NCBI GenBank assembly: GCA_001873115.1
Contig: MNYK01000075.1
Location: 1-34,678, forward strand
DNA length: 34,678 bases
Source: Desulfobacterales bacterium CG2_30_60_27
Lineage (GTDB): Bacteria; Desulfobacterota; Desulfobulbia; Desulfobulbales; CG2-30-60-27
Reading direction: 5' to 3'
Shown: positions 9,614 to 17,814 of the stretch, in pieces
Numbering within the stretch: the stretch's first letter is position 1
Layout: each line of letters starts with the position of its first letter
The notes under the pieces: generated by a model
What the model saw: the letters and a program-made list of their open reading frames with translations, nothing else
Told to the model about the DNA's origin: nothing
The model's database searches: none
Translations under genes and position numbers: made by a program

Positions 9614-9652
9614 GTCGGACGAGTCGGACTGGTCAGACAGGTCAGACGGGTC
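9614..9652. repeat. 9-bp tandem repeat, about 4.3 units
   Basis: GTCGGACGA GTCGGACTG GTCAGACAG GTCAGACGG GTC in the ahbD-like/hemE intergenic region. Confidence 0.85.
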
Positions 9653-9657
9653 CACCA

Positions 9658-10719
9658 CTAGCCTTTAAACTTCCTAGGTACATGGGTGCAGAAGGGTTCC
9701 TCGCCCAGATAATCGCCGCTCACCGCATAGGCCCTGGCCCGGCAACCGCCGCAGACCCCGACGTATTCGCAACTGCCGCAGCGGCCCTTGTAGCCCTTGA
9801 AATCGCGCATCTCCGCAAACAGGGTGGAATTCTCCCAGATATCCTTGAAGGACTGCTGGTGGAGATTGCCCGCCGCCTTGGGGAAATAACTGCAGGGCAG
9901 GACGTTGCCGTCCACGTCGATCAGGCAGATGAGCTGGCCGGCCAGGCAGCCCTTGGCGCCGCCGGTGGAAAATTTCAAGGTCCGGCGTTTGAAGTCATCA
10001 CCCTGCTTCTTGGCCTGCTCCAGCACCACCCGGTAATAGCTGGGCGCGCAGGTGGGTCGCACCAGGATATCCTCCTCGTGCTTTTCCATCTCATAATGCC
10101 ATTCCAGGAGTTTTTCGTAATCCGCCGGCGAGATCAGCTCATCCATGATGGCCTCGCCGCGGCCGGTGGGCACGATCATGAACATATACCAGGCCGTGGC
10201 CCCCAGGGACTTGGCCAGGGCCAGGAGCTTGGGGATCTCCTCCTGATTGCGCTTGGTGAACGAGGAGTTGATCAAAAATTGGATGCCGTTCTCCTTGAAC
10301 AACTTGGCGGCGTTGATGGTGGCCGCAAAGGCGCCGGGCTGATTGCGGAAGTTATCGTGCACCGGGGCCGAGGCGCCGTCGAGGCTCAGGGAGACCATCT
10401 TGATGCCCGCCGCCTTGATCTTGCCGCAGATCTCCTGGGTCACCAGGGTACCGTTGGTGGCCAGGCACATGCGCAGCCCCTTGGCGTTGCCATGGGCGGC
10501 GATCTCGAAGACGTCCGGCCGCAGCAGGGGCTCGCCGCCGGAAAGCACCACCACCGGTTTGGCATAGGCGGCGATGTCGTCCAGGACGCGGATGGCCTCG
10601 GACAAGGGAAAATCCGGATGGCCATCGATCTCCATACCGGAAGAGGAACGGCAGTGCACACAGTTCAGGTTACAGCGCCGCGTGATCTCCCAGGCAATCC
10701 ATTTGGCTTCAAATTCCAC
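9658..10719 (-). CDS. ahbD: Radical SAM/SPASM protein, AhbD-like (coproheme decarboxylase / heme b synthase)
   Basis: CNLNCVHC radical-SAM motif, [19 protein letters not shown]-type cysteines ([24 protein letters not shown]...[31 protein letters not shown]); same strand and next to hemE/hemH. Confidence 0.75.
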   Translation of the reverse strand: MEFEAKWIAWEITRRCNLNCVHCRSSSGMEIDGHPDFPLSEAIRVLDDIAAYAKPVVVLSGGEPLLRPDVFEIAAHGNAKGLRMCLATNGTLVTQEICGKIKAAGIKMVSLSLDGASAPVHDNFRNQPGAFAATINAAKLFKENGIQFLINSSFTKRNQEEIPKLLALAKSLGATAWYMFMIVPTGRGEAIMDELISPADYEKLLEWHYEMEKHEEDILVRPTCAPSYYRVVLEQAKKQGDDFKRRTLKFSTGGAKGCLAGQLICLIDVDGNVLPCSYFPKAAGNLHQQSFKDIWENSTLFAEMRDFKGYKGRCGSCEYVGVCGGCRARAYAVSGDYLGEEPFCTHVPRKFKG

Positions 10720-10745
10720 GACAGTTCTCCGCTAGTTTTTCCGAC

Positions 10746-12059
10746 TCACAGCAGGTCGGCGGCCACCGCCGCCAGGGGGCTGCGTTCGGTTTTGGTCAGG
10801 GTGATATGGCCGTGCAGGGGCACACCCTTCAGACGCTCGGCCGTGTACACCAGGCCGTTACTGCTCGAATCCAGGTACGGGTTGTCAATCTGGTAAGGAT
10901 CGCCGGTGAGCACCATCTTGGTACCCTGGCCGGCCCGGCTGACAATGGTCTTCACCTCGTGGGGCGTCAGGTTCTGGGCCTCGTCGACAATCACAAACTG
11001 ACGGGGAATGGAGCGGCCACGGATATAGGTGAGCGCCTCCAGCTCTATCTGCTTGCTGTGCATCAGGCCCTCCACCTGGACCCGGGCCGGCTCGCCCTCG
11101 TCCCGCTTCTGGTGGCCATCGCCCATGAGGAAGGTAAGGTTGTCGAAGATGGGCTGCATCCAGTGGGAGAGCTTCTCGTCCTTGTCGCCTGGCAGGTAGC
11201 CGATATCCTTGCCAAACGGGATGATGGGCCGGGACACCAGAATCTTATCATATAACCTATGCCCCAAGGTGCATTCCAGGGCGGCGGCCAAAGCCAGGAG
11301 GGTCTTGCCGGTGCCGGCCTGACCCACCAGGGTGACCAATTCGATGGCCGGGTCCATAAGGAGTTCCAGGGCCATGCGCTGCTCCTTGCTGCGCGGCCGG
11401 ATATGCCAGGCCTCATCGTATTCCTTGGTAAGGGGCACCAGCACGCCCGCGCCATTCATGCGGCCCAGGGCGGTATGCTTCTCGTCGACCTGGTCTTTAA
11501 GCAGGACGAACTGGTTGGTCATGATATCCTTGTCCGCCAAGGCGATGGACTTGTCCCGATAAAACTGGTCGATAAGGGCGCCGTCCACAACCCGTTCGCA
11601 CTGGCCTCTGTACAACTGGTCAAAGTTGACCTTCTGCTTCTCGAAGTCCATGACCTCGATGCCCAGGGCATCGGCCTTGAGCCGGGCGTTGATATCCTTG
11701 GACACGAAGATGACCACCTCGCCCTGCTGCAGGAGGGCATGGGCCACGCTCAGGATGCGATTGTCGGCCACCCCCATGTCCAGGCCGGATTGATCCGGGA
11801 TGTCCTGCTCGATGACGATCTTGACAATGCCCCCCTGGTCGGTGGCCACCCCCTCGCGCAGATGCCCCTTGGCCCGCAAGGTGTCCAGTTCCCGGATGAC
11901 CATCCTGGCGTTGCGACCCAGTTCGTCGCTGTGCGACTTGAAGCGGTCGAGCTCCTCGATAACCGACATGGGCAGGACGACAATGTTATCGGCAAAGGAA
12001 AGAATGGAGTCGGCATTGTGCAAGAGCACGTTGGTATCCAGGACAAAATACTTCCGCAT
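10746..12059 (-). CDS. PIN domain + PhoH-family ATPase
   Basis: N-terminal PIN domain (KYFVLDTNVLLHNADSILSFADNIVVLPMSVIEELDRFK) plus PhoH ATPase (LVTLVGQAGTGKTLLALAAAL...FVIVDEAQNLTPHEVKTIVSRAGQGTKMVLTGDPYQIDNPYLD). Confidence 0.92.
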   Translation of the reverse strand: MRKYFVLDTNVLLHNADSILSFADNIVVLPMSVIEELDRFKSHSDELGRNARMVIRELDTLRAKGHLREGVATDQGGIVKIVIEQDIPDQSGLDMGVADNRILSVAHALLQQGEVVIFVSKDINARLKADALGIEVMDFEKQKVNFDQLYRGQCERVVDGALIDQFYRDKSIALADKDIMTNQFVLLKDQVDEKHTALGRMNGAGVLVPLTKEYDEAWHIRPRSKEQRMALELLMDPAIELVTLVGQAGTGKTLLALAAALECTLGHRLYDKILVSRPIIPFGKDIGYLPGDKDEKLSHWMQPIFDNLTFLMGDGHQKRDEGEPARVQVEGLMHSKQIELEALTYIRGRSIPRQFVIVDEAQNLTPHEVKTIVSRAGQGTKMVLTGDPYQIDNPYLDSSSNGLVYTAERLKGVPLHGHITLTKTERSPLAAVAADLL

Positions 12060-12270
12060 GCGGCACCTCGCATCGTTCCCGGCCCATGGAATTCGGGCGG
12101 GAAACGGGCATTACTTATGAATTTTGCGGCCCTTCGGGCCGTTGGCGAAGGCTATCATACCCTACTGGCCGGCCGAAACGAACCTCTTTTTTCATCCCAA
12201 AGCGTGTGACACTGTGCTATAGTGGCCTATCCCGGCCCCGGCCGGCCGCGACCACCCCCAGGACCCCAAC

Positions 12271-13938
12271 ATGCGCATCGCCCTTATTCAGACCAACCCG
12301 CTCATCGGCGACTTCCATCGCAACCTGGCGAACATCGTCGCCTGGATCGACAGGGCCCGCGAGGCCAACTGCGAGCTGTCCATCTTCCCCGAGCTGGCCA
12401 TCTGCGGCTACCCGCCCCAGGACCTGCTGGAGCGGCCGGCCTTCCTGGCCGACCTGCAGCGGGCCACCAACCGCCTGGTTACGGAAACTCATGGCATCGG
12501 GGTGCTCTGCGGCACCATCCTGCCCAACCCCGAGGCCAGCGGCAAGCCGCTGTACAACAGCGCCATACTATTAGAGAACGGCAAAATCCTCTTCACCACC
12601 CACAAACGCCTGCTGCCCTGCTATGACGTGTTCGACGAAACCCGCTACTTCGAGCCTGGCCGGCAAAGCGTCCCTTGTACTTACAAGGGCCTGACCCTGG
12701 GGCTCACCATCTGCGAGGATATCTGGAACGACAAGGATCTCTTTGCCAGGCAGCTCTATGCCACCAACCCGGTGACCGATCTGCTGGAAAACACGGCGGC
12801 CCGGCCAGAACTGCTCATCAACCTGGCCGCCTCGCCCTATCACCTGGGCAAGGCGCGGCGGAAGAACGCCATCTTCAGTCATCTCTGCACCAAGCATAAC
12901 GTGCCGCTGCTCTATGTCAACCAGACCGGCGGCCAGGACGCCCTGCTCTTCGACGGCCGCAGCCTGGCCATGGACCGGGCCGGTCGGATAGTCGCCCAGG
13001 CCGCCGCCTGCCGGGAGGACATGGTGGTGGTGGACAGCGCCGCGCTGCTGGCCGGCTCGGCCGCGCCCTTTGCCGATCCCGCCGCGGACGAGACCGATAC
13101 GGTCCTCGGAGCCCTGACCATGGGTATCCGCGATTATGTGCGCAAGTGCGGATTTGCGCAGGTGATCATCGGCCTGTCCGGCGGCATCGACTCGGCCCTC
13201 ACCGCCGTGCTCGCCAGCCGGGCGCTGGGCCCGGACAACGTGCTGGGCGTCGCCCTGCCCTCCACCATCTCCGCGCCGGAAAGCGAGGCAGACGCCCGGG
13301 AACTGGCCGCCAACCTGGGCATCGATTTCAAGGTCATTCCGATCAGCGCGGTGGTGGAGAGTTTCCAGACCACCCTGGCCCCGCTCTTTGCCGGACGGCC
13401 GCCGGATATCACCGAGCAGAACCTTCAGGCCCGCGCCCGTGGCAACCTGCTCATGGCCCTGGCCAACAAGTTTAACCGCCTGCTGCTCTCCACCGGCAAC
13501 AAAAGCGAAATGGCGGTGGGCTACTGCACCCTGTACGGCGACATGAGCGGCGGCCTGGCGGTTATCGCCGACGTGCCCAAGACCATGGTTTACCGCCTGG
13601 CGCGCCATATCAACCAGGAGCGCCCGATGATCCCGGCCCGTACTTTGACCCGCCCGCCCACCGCCGAACTGGCGCCGGGCCAGCGCGATGACGATGACCT
13701 GCCGCCTTACGACCTCCTCGACCCCATCCTCGCCGCCTATCTGGAGGAAAACAAGTCTATCGCCGAGATCATCGCCATGGGCTTCGACCAGGCCGTGGTG
13801 GAAGACGTGGTGCGGCGCATCCGGCGCAACGAATACAAGCGCAAGCAGGCGGCCATCGGCCTCAAGGTCACCACCAAGGCCTTTGGCCACGGCCGGCGTT
13901 ACCCGATCTGCGAAAACTACCAGGAGGGCGGAAACTGA
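12271..13938 (+). CDS. nadE: Glutamine-dependent NAD+ synthase
   Basis: N-terminal nitrilase/amidase domain ([23 protein letters not shown]) and C-terminal synthetase with [23 protein letters not shown] and [34 protein letters not shown]. Confidence 0.95.
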   Translation: MRIALIQTNPLIGDFHRNLANIVAWIDRAREANCELSIFPELAICGYPPQDLLERPAFLADLQRATNRLVTETHGIGVLCGTILPNPEASGKPLYNSAILLENGKILFTTHKRLLPCYDVFDETRYFEPGRQSVPCTYKGLTLGLTICEDIWNDKDLFARQLYATNPVTDLLENTAARPELLINLAASPYHLGKARRKNAIFSHLCTKHNVPLLYVNQTGGQDALLFDGRSLAMDRAGRIVAQAAACREDMVVVDSAALLAGSAAPFADPAADETDTVLGALTMGIRDYVRKCGFAQVIIGLSGGIDSALTAVLASRALGPDNVLGVALPSTISAPESEADARELAANLGIDFKVIPISAVVESFQTTLAPLFAGRPPDITEQNLQARARGNLLMALANKFNRLLLSTGNKSEMAVGYCTLYGDMSGGLAVIADVPKTMVYRLARHINQERPMIPARTLTRPPTAELAPGQRDDDDLPPYDLLDPILAAYLEENKSIAEIIAMGFDQAVVEDVVRRIRRNEYKRKQAAIGLKVTTKAFGHGRRYPICENYQEGGN

Positions 13939-15635
13939 TGGCCGGTCGCTGGGCTCTCCTCGCCCTGCTCGGCATTGTCCTGGCCCTGGTAGTCCGCGAA
14001 GGACTGCTTAAACGACCGGGGAGGCTGGCCACCACCTCCACCGGCCGGGTGGAGATGTGCCTCTCCTGTCACGACAAGGAACAGCTCGAGCCGGCGCATG
14101 ACGCCAAGGTGCTGGGCTGTTCGGTCTGCCACCTGGGCGACCCCATGGCCGCCGCCAAGCAGGCGGCCCACGTTGGTATCGTCAAAAACCCTGGCGACCT
14201 GCGGGTAGTGGAAAAAACCTGCGCCATCGAGGGCTGCCACGCCCCGGATGTGGTCAAGATCAAGAACTCGCTGATGGCCACCAATCGCGGCATTCTCGCC
14301 ACCTTGCTCTTTTACTGGGGGGAGGCCAAAAACCAGAACGGCGATTATTCGGTGGAGGCGCTCATCAAAACGGGCCAGACCTCCCTGGCCCTGGACTACT
14401 ACCGCAAACTCTGCGCCACCTGCCATCTCTGGAAGGAGCGCGGCGACCTGCCCGGCGTGTTCGGGGAAAAGGGCGGCGGTTGCACGGCCTGCCACCGCGT
14501 TATGCCGGTTGATCATGAGAAAGACGATCCCAAAAAGACCCACCCGCTCCTCACCAAGAAGGTGCCGACAGAGAACTGCGTGCGCTGCCACAACCGCAGC
14601 GGCCGCATCGGCAGCTCCTACACCGGGGTCTACGAGTCCGAACAATACGGCACCCCGTACGAGGCTGGCGGACCGACGGAAAAACGTATGCCAGACGGCC
14701 GCTTCTACCTGGAACTGGCCGACGACATCCACCACCGCAAGGGCATGGCCTGCATCGACTGCCACACCAGAAACGAGGTCATGGGCGACACCAAGCGCTA
14801 CGCCCATTACGAGGAGGCCTTGGAGGTCGGCTGCATCTCGTGCCACGGCGCCAAGCCAGGCACCACCCGCAAGAACAACCAGCTCAACAACGTCGCCCGC
14901 GAACCGGACGGCTTCGTACTCACTGGCAAGCTGGACAACAAAAAACACCCGCTGCGACCGCCCAAGCCTGGGGTCTGCGACTCCCCCCTGCATCAGCGCC
15001 TCTCCTGCGAGTCCTGCCACTCCACCTGGGTGCCGCAGTGTTACGGCTGTCACGCCAAGCAGGACAAACGCGAAACCCACCTGGACAAATTGACCATGAA
15101 GGAGACCAGGGGTTGGTGGGAGGAGGGCCGCTCCTACATCCGCTACGAGCGCCCCATGCTGGCGGTCTGGGCGGACAAGGTGGTCATCGTCACCCCGGGC
15201 TGCCAGGACATGGTCACCCTGATCGATGAGGACGGCCGCCCCAAAAAGACCTTCAACATCCTGACCATGGCGGCCTTGAACCCCCACACCGTGCAGGAAA
15301 AGGGCCGCCCCTGCGCCGACTGCCATGCCTCCACCAAGACCGTGGGCCTGGGCGAGGGCACCCTGTGGCGGGAAAAAGGCGCCTGGCGCTTCACCCCCCT
15401 CTACCAGGGGGTGGAAACCCCGGCCGGCCGCACCGTGCCGCTCGACAGCTTTGTCGACCTCGATGGCACGCCGCTGCAACGCTCCTCGCGGCCCGACCTC
15501 AGGCCGTTCAATGGCCCGGAACTGCACCGCATCCTGCGGGTCGGCCTCTGTCTGGAGTGCCACAAAAATTACGATGATCCGGCCTATGCGCCTGGGAATC
15601 GGGATAAGGTTTGTCCGGTGTACAAAGAGAGCTGA
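13938..15635 (+). CDS. Membrane-anchored multiheme c-type cytochrome, about 12 heme sites
   Basis: N-terminal TM anchor. Eleven CXXCH motifs counted: CLSCH, CSVCH, CATCH, CTACH, CVRCH, CIDCH, CISCH, CESCH, CYGCH, CADCH, CLECH; plus one CX4CH (CAIEGCH). Confidence 0.9.
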   Translation: MAGRWALLALLGIVLALVVREGLLKRPGRLATTSTGRVEMCLSCHDKEQLEPAHDAKVLGCSVCHLGDPMAAAKQAAHVGIVKNPGDLRVVEKTCAIEGCHAPDVVKIKNSLMATNRGILATLLFYWGEAKNQNGDYSVEALIKTGQTSLALDYYRKLCATCHLWKERGDLPGVFGEKGGGCTACHRVMPVDHEKDDPKKTHPLLTKKVPTENCVRCHNRSGRIGSSYTGVYESEQYGTPYEAGGPTEKRMPDGRFYLELADDIHHRKGMACIDCHTRNEVMGDTKRYAHYEEALEVGCISCHGAKPGTTRKNNQLNNVAREPDGFVLTGKLDNKKHPLRPPKPGVCDSPLHQRLSCESCHSTWVPQCYGCHAKQDKRETHLDKLTMKETRGWWEEGRSYIRYERPMLAVWADKVVIVTPGCQDMVTLIDEDGRPKKTFNILTMAALNPHTVQEKGRPCADCHASTKTVGLGEGTLWREKGAWRFTPLYQGVETPAGRTVPLDSFVDLDGTPLQRSSRPDLRPFNGPELHRILRVGLCLECHKNYDDPAYAPGNRDKVCPVYKES

Positions 15636-15665
15636 AAGCTCAAAGCTCAAAGCTGAAAGCTCAAG
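15631..15665. repeat. 7-bp tandem repeat, 5 units
   Basis: GCTGAAA GCTCAAA GCTCAAA GCTGAAA GCTCAAG; the first unit overlaps the TGA stop of the cytochrome gene. Confidence 0.9.
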
Positions 15666-15732
15666 GAACTTCTTGAATTTTTTCAGAGGGGTTAGTATTC
15701 CATTTGGAAAAATCTGCATCCTGTACCTTAAT

Positions 15733-15760
15733 CTTTCACCTTTCGTCTTTCAGCTTTGAG
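15733..15760. repeat. Inverted 7-bp repeat array, 4 units
   Basis: TTTCACC TTTCGTC TTTCAGC TTTGAGC is reverse-complementary to the heptamers at 15631-15665. Confidence 0.75.
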
Positions 15761-15779
15761 CTTCCTCAAGAGGTTTCCC

Positions 15780-17090
15780 ATGATCATCACCCCGTGCCAC
15801 ACTGCCTCCCCCGATGGCCAGAAAATAATCGCCCGCCTGCTGGACCGCCTGCAGCCGGCCGCCACCTCCTGCGCCAGCGCGGTGGCCGACATCCTGGCGG
15901 CGGTGCGCGCCGAGGGCGACCAGGCCCTGCTCGGCTATATCCGCCGCTTCGACGCCCCCAGCCTCACCTTGGAACGCTTGCGGGTAAGCCAGGCCGAGAT
16001 CGAGACGGCCTACGACCAGATGGACCAGGGCTTCATGGACACCCTGGCCTTTGCCACGGACCGCATCGAGACCTTCCACGAACCGGAAAAGGAACAGTCC
16101 CGCTTTACTACCCGGGACGACGGCGCCATCACCGGCCGGCTGGTGCGGCCGGTCGATTCGGCCGGCCTCTACGTGCCCGGTGGCCAGGGCGGCAAGACGC
16201 CGCTGGTGTCCTCGGTGCTGATGAACGGCATCCCGGCCGGCATTGCCGGGGTTAAACGCCGGGTCATGGCCACGCCGCCGGATAAAGACGGCGCGGTGAA
16301 CCCGGCCCTGCTGGTGGCGGCCAACGAAATCGGCATCGATGAGATCTACAAGATGGGCTCGGCCTGGGCAGTGGCGGCCCTGGCCTACGGCACGCCGTCC
16401 GTGGCCGCGGTTGACGTCATTGTCGGCCCGGGCAACCAGTATGTCACCGAGGCCAAGCGCCAGGTGGCCGGCCGGGTGCGCATCGACATGATCGCCGGGC
16501 CTTCCGAGGTGCTGATCGTGGCCGACGGCTCGGCCAACCCGGCCTTCATCGCCGCCGACATGCTGGCCCAGGCCGAGCACGACCCCCAGGCCCTGGCCAT
16601 GTGCATCGTGACCCAGGGTGATCTGGCCGCCAAAATTGTGCAGGAACTGGCAACTCAGTTGACAGAACTGAGCCGCAAGGAGATCGCCAGCAAGTCGCTT
16701 GCCGAGCGCGGCGTCATCCTGGTGGCGGCCAACCTGACCGAGGCCATCGACCTGGCCAACGCCATCGCCGCCGAGCACCTGGAACTGCAAATCGACGCGC
16801 CCTGGGCCTGGCTGCCCAAGATCCGCCACGCCGGCGCCATCTTCCTGGGCCACCAAACCCCGGAGGCGGTTGGCGACTACACCGCCGGCCCCAACCACGT
16901 GCTGCCCACCATGGGCACGGCCCGCTTCTCCTCGTCGCTGGGGGTGGAGACCTTCCTGAAGAAGTCCAGCGTCATCTCCTACACCCCCGCGGCGCTTAAG
17001 CATGACAGCGACCACATCACCCGCCTGGCCGGGCTGGAAGGCTTGCAGGCCCACGGCCGCTCCACCACCATCCGCCTCGATGAGTCATAA
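15780..17090 (+). CDS. hisD: Histidinol dehydrogenase
   Basis: [39 protein letters not shown]...[38 protein letters not shown]...[32 protein letters not shown]. Start at ATG 15780. Confidence 0.95.
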   Translation: MIITPCHTASPDGQKIIARLLDRLQPAATSCASAVADILAAVRAEGDQALLGYIRRFDAPSLTLERLRVSQAEIETAYDQMDQGFMDTLAFATDRIETFHEPEKEQSRFTTRDDGAITGRLVRPVDSAGLYVPGGQGGKTPLVSSVLMNGIPAGIAGVKRRVMATPPDKDGAVNPALLVAANEIGIDEIYKMGSAWAVAALAYGTPSVAAVDVIVGPGNQYVTEAKRQVAGRVRIDMIAGPSEVLIVADGSANPAFIAADMLAQAEHDPQALAMCIVTQGDLAAKIVQELATQLTELSRKEIASKSLAERGVILVAANLTEAIDLANAIAAEHLELQIDAPWAWLPKIRHAGAIFLGHQTPEAVGDYTAGPNHVLPTMGTARFSSSLGVETFLKKSSVISYTPAALKHDSDHITRLAGLEGLQAHGRSTTIRLDES

Positions 17091-17814
17091 GCCCGCCGAG
17101 ATCCTGGCCGATGGCCTGGCCCGCATGGGGATAGTCCTGGCCCACGAGGCGGTGGACCGCCTGGCCCGCTATTTCCAGGAACTGAAGAAATGGAACAGCA
17201 CCTATAACCTGGTGGGCAAGGCCCCGGACCAGGATCTCATCGAGAAACACTTCCTCGACTCCCTCACCCTGCTTCCTCTCATGCAGGAGTGGGGCTGCCC
17301 ATCACCACTGCTCGACATCGGCACCGGCGCCGGCTTCCCCGGCCTGGTCCTCAAGGCCGCCCTGCCAGAACTCCAGGTCACCCTGCTGGAACCCCGGCAA
17401 AAGCGGGTGGCCTTCCTCAAGCACATTGTCCGCACCCTGGGACTGCGCGGCGTGACCATCCTGGCCGCCCGCCTGGAACCAGAGGGCCAGTTGGCCTATG
17501 CCGCGGCAAACCAGGCCAGCACCCCAACCACCCTGCCCCCCCACCCGGTCATCACCAGCCGCGCCTTCACCCGGATCGCCCCCTTTCTGGACCTGGCCGA
17601 CCCGCTCTGCCCGCCCGGCGGCCGGGTCATCTGCATGAAGGGCGCCAAGGCCGACGAGGAAATCGCCGACTGGCGACAGGGCAACACCCCCACCCCATTC
17701 CACCTGGCCGAAACCCGACGCCTTAACCTCCCCTTCAGCGGCGATGCCCGGACCCTCCTGGTTCTCCGCCAAGGGGCCGGCTTGACCCGTAACCCACATA
17801 GGAGACAAGCATGA
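17080..17814 (+). CDS. rsmG: 16S rRNA (guanine527-N7)-methyltransferase
   Basis: LKKWNSTYNLVGKAPDQDLIEKHFLDSLTLLPLM...LLDIGTGAGFPGLVLKAALPELQVTLLEPRQKRVAFLKHIVRTLGL. Start ATG 17080 overlaps the hisD 3' end. Confidence 0.92.
   Translation: MSHKPAEILADGLARMGIVLAHEAVDRLARYFQELKKWNSTYNLVGKAPDQDLIEKHFLDSLTLLPLMQEWGCPSPLLDIGTGAGFPGLVLKAALPELQVTLLEPRQKRVAFLKHIVRTLGLRGVTILAARLEPEGQLAYAAANQASTPTTLPPHPVITSRAFTRIAPFLDLADPLCPPGGRVICMKGAKADEEIADWRQGNTPTPFHLAETRRLNLPFSGDARTLLVLRQGAGLTRNPHRRQA

Noticed and set aside
8047-10896. 949-aa plus-strand ORF
   Set aside because: Antisense to hemE, ahbD-like and HD genes with clear family motifs; the translation is low-complexity Gly/His/Gln-rich, typical of a shadow ORF in GC-rich DNA.
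13917-15719. 600-aa minus-strand ORF
   Set aside because: Antisense shadow of the multiheme cytochrome; its N-terminus is just translation of the heptamer repeats (LELSALSFELSALF).
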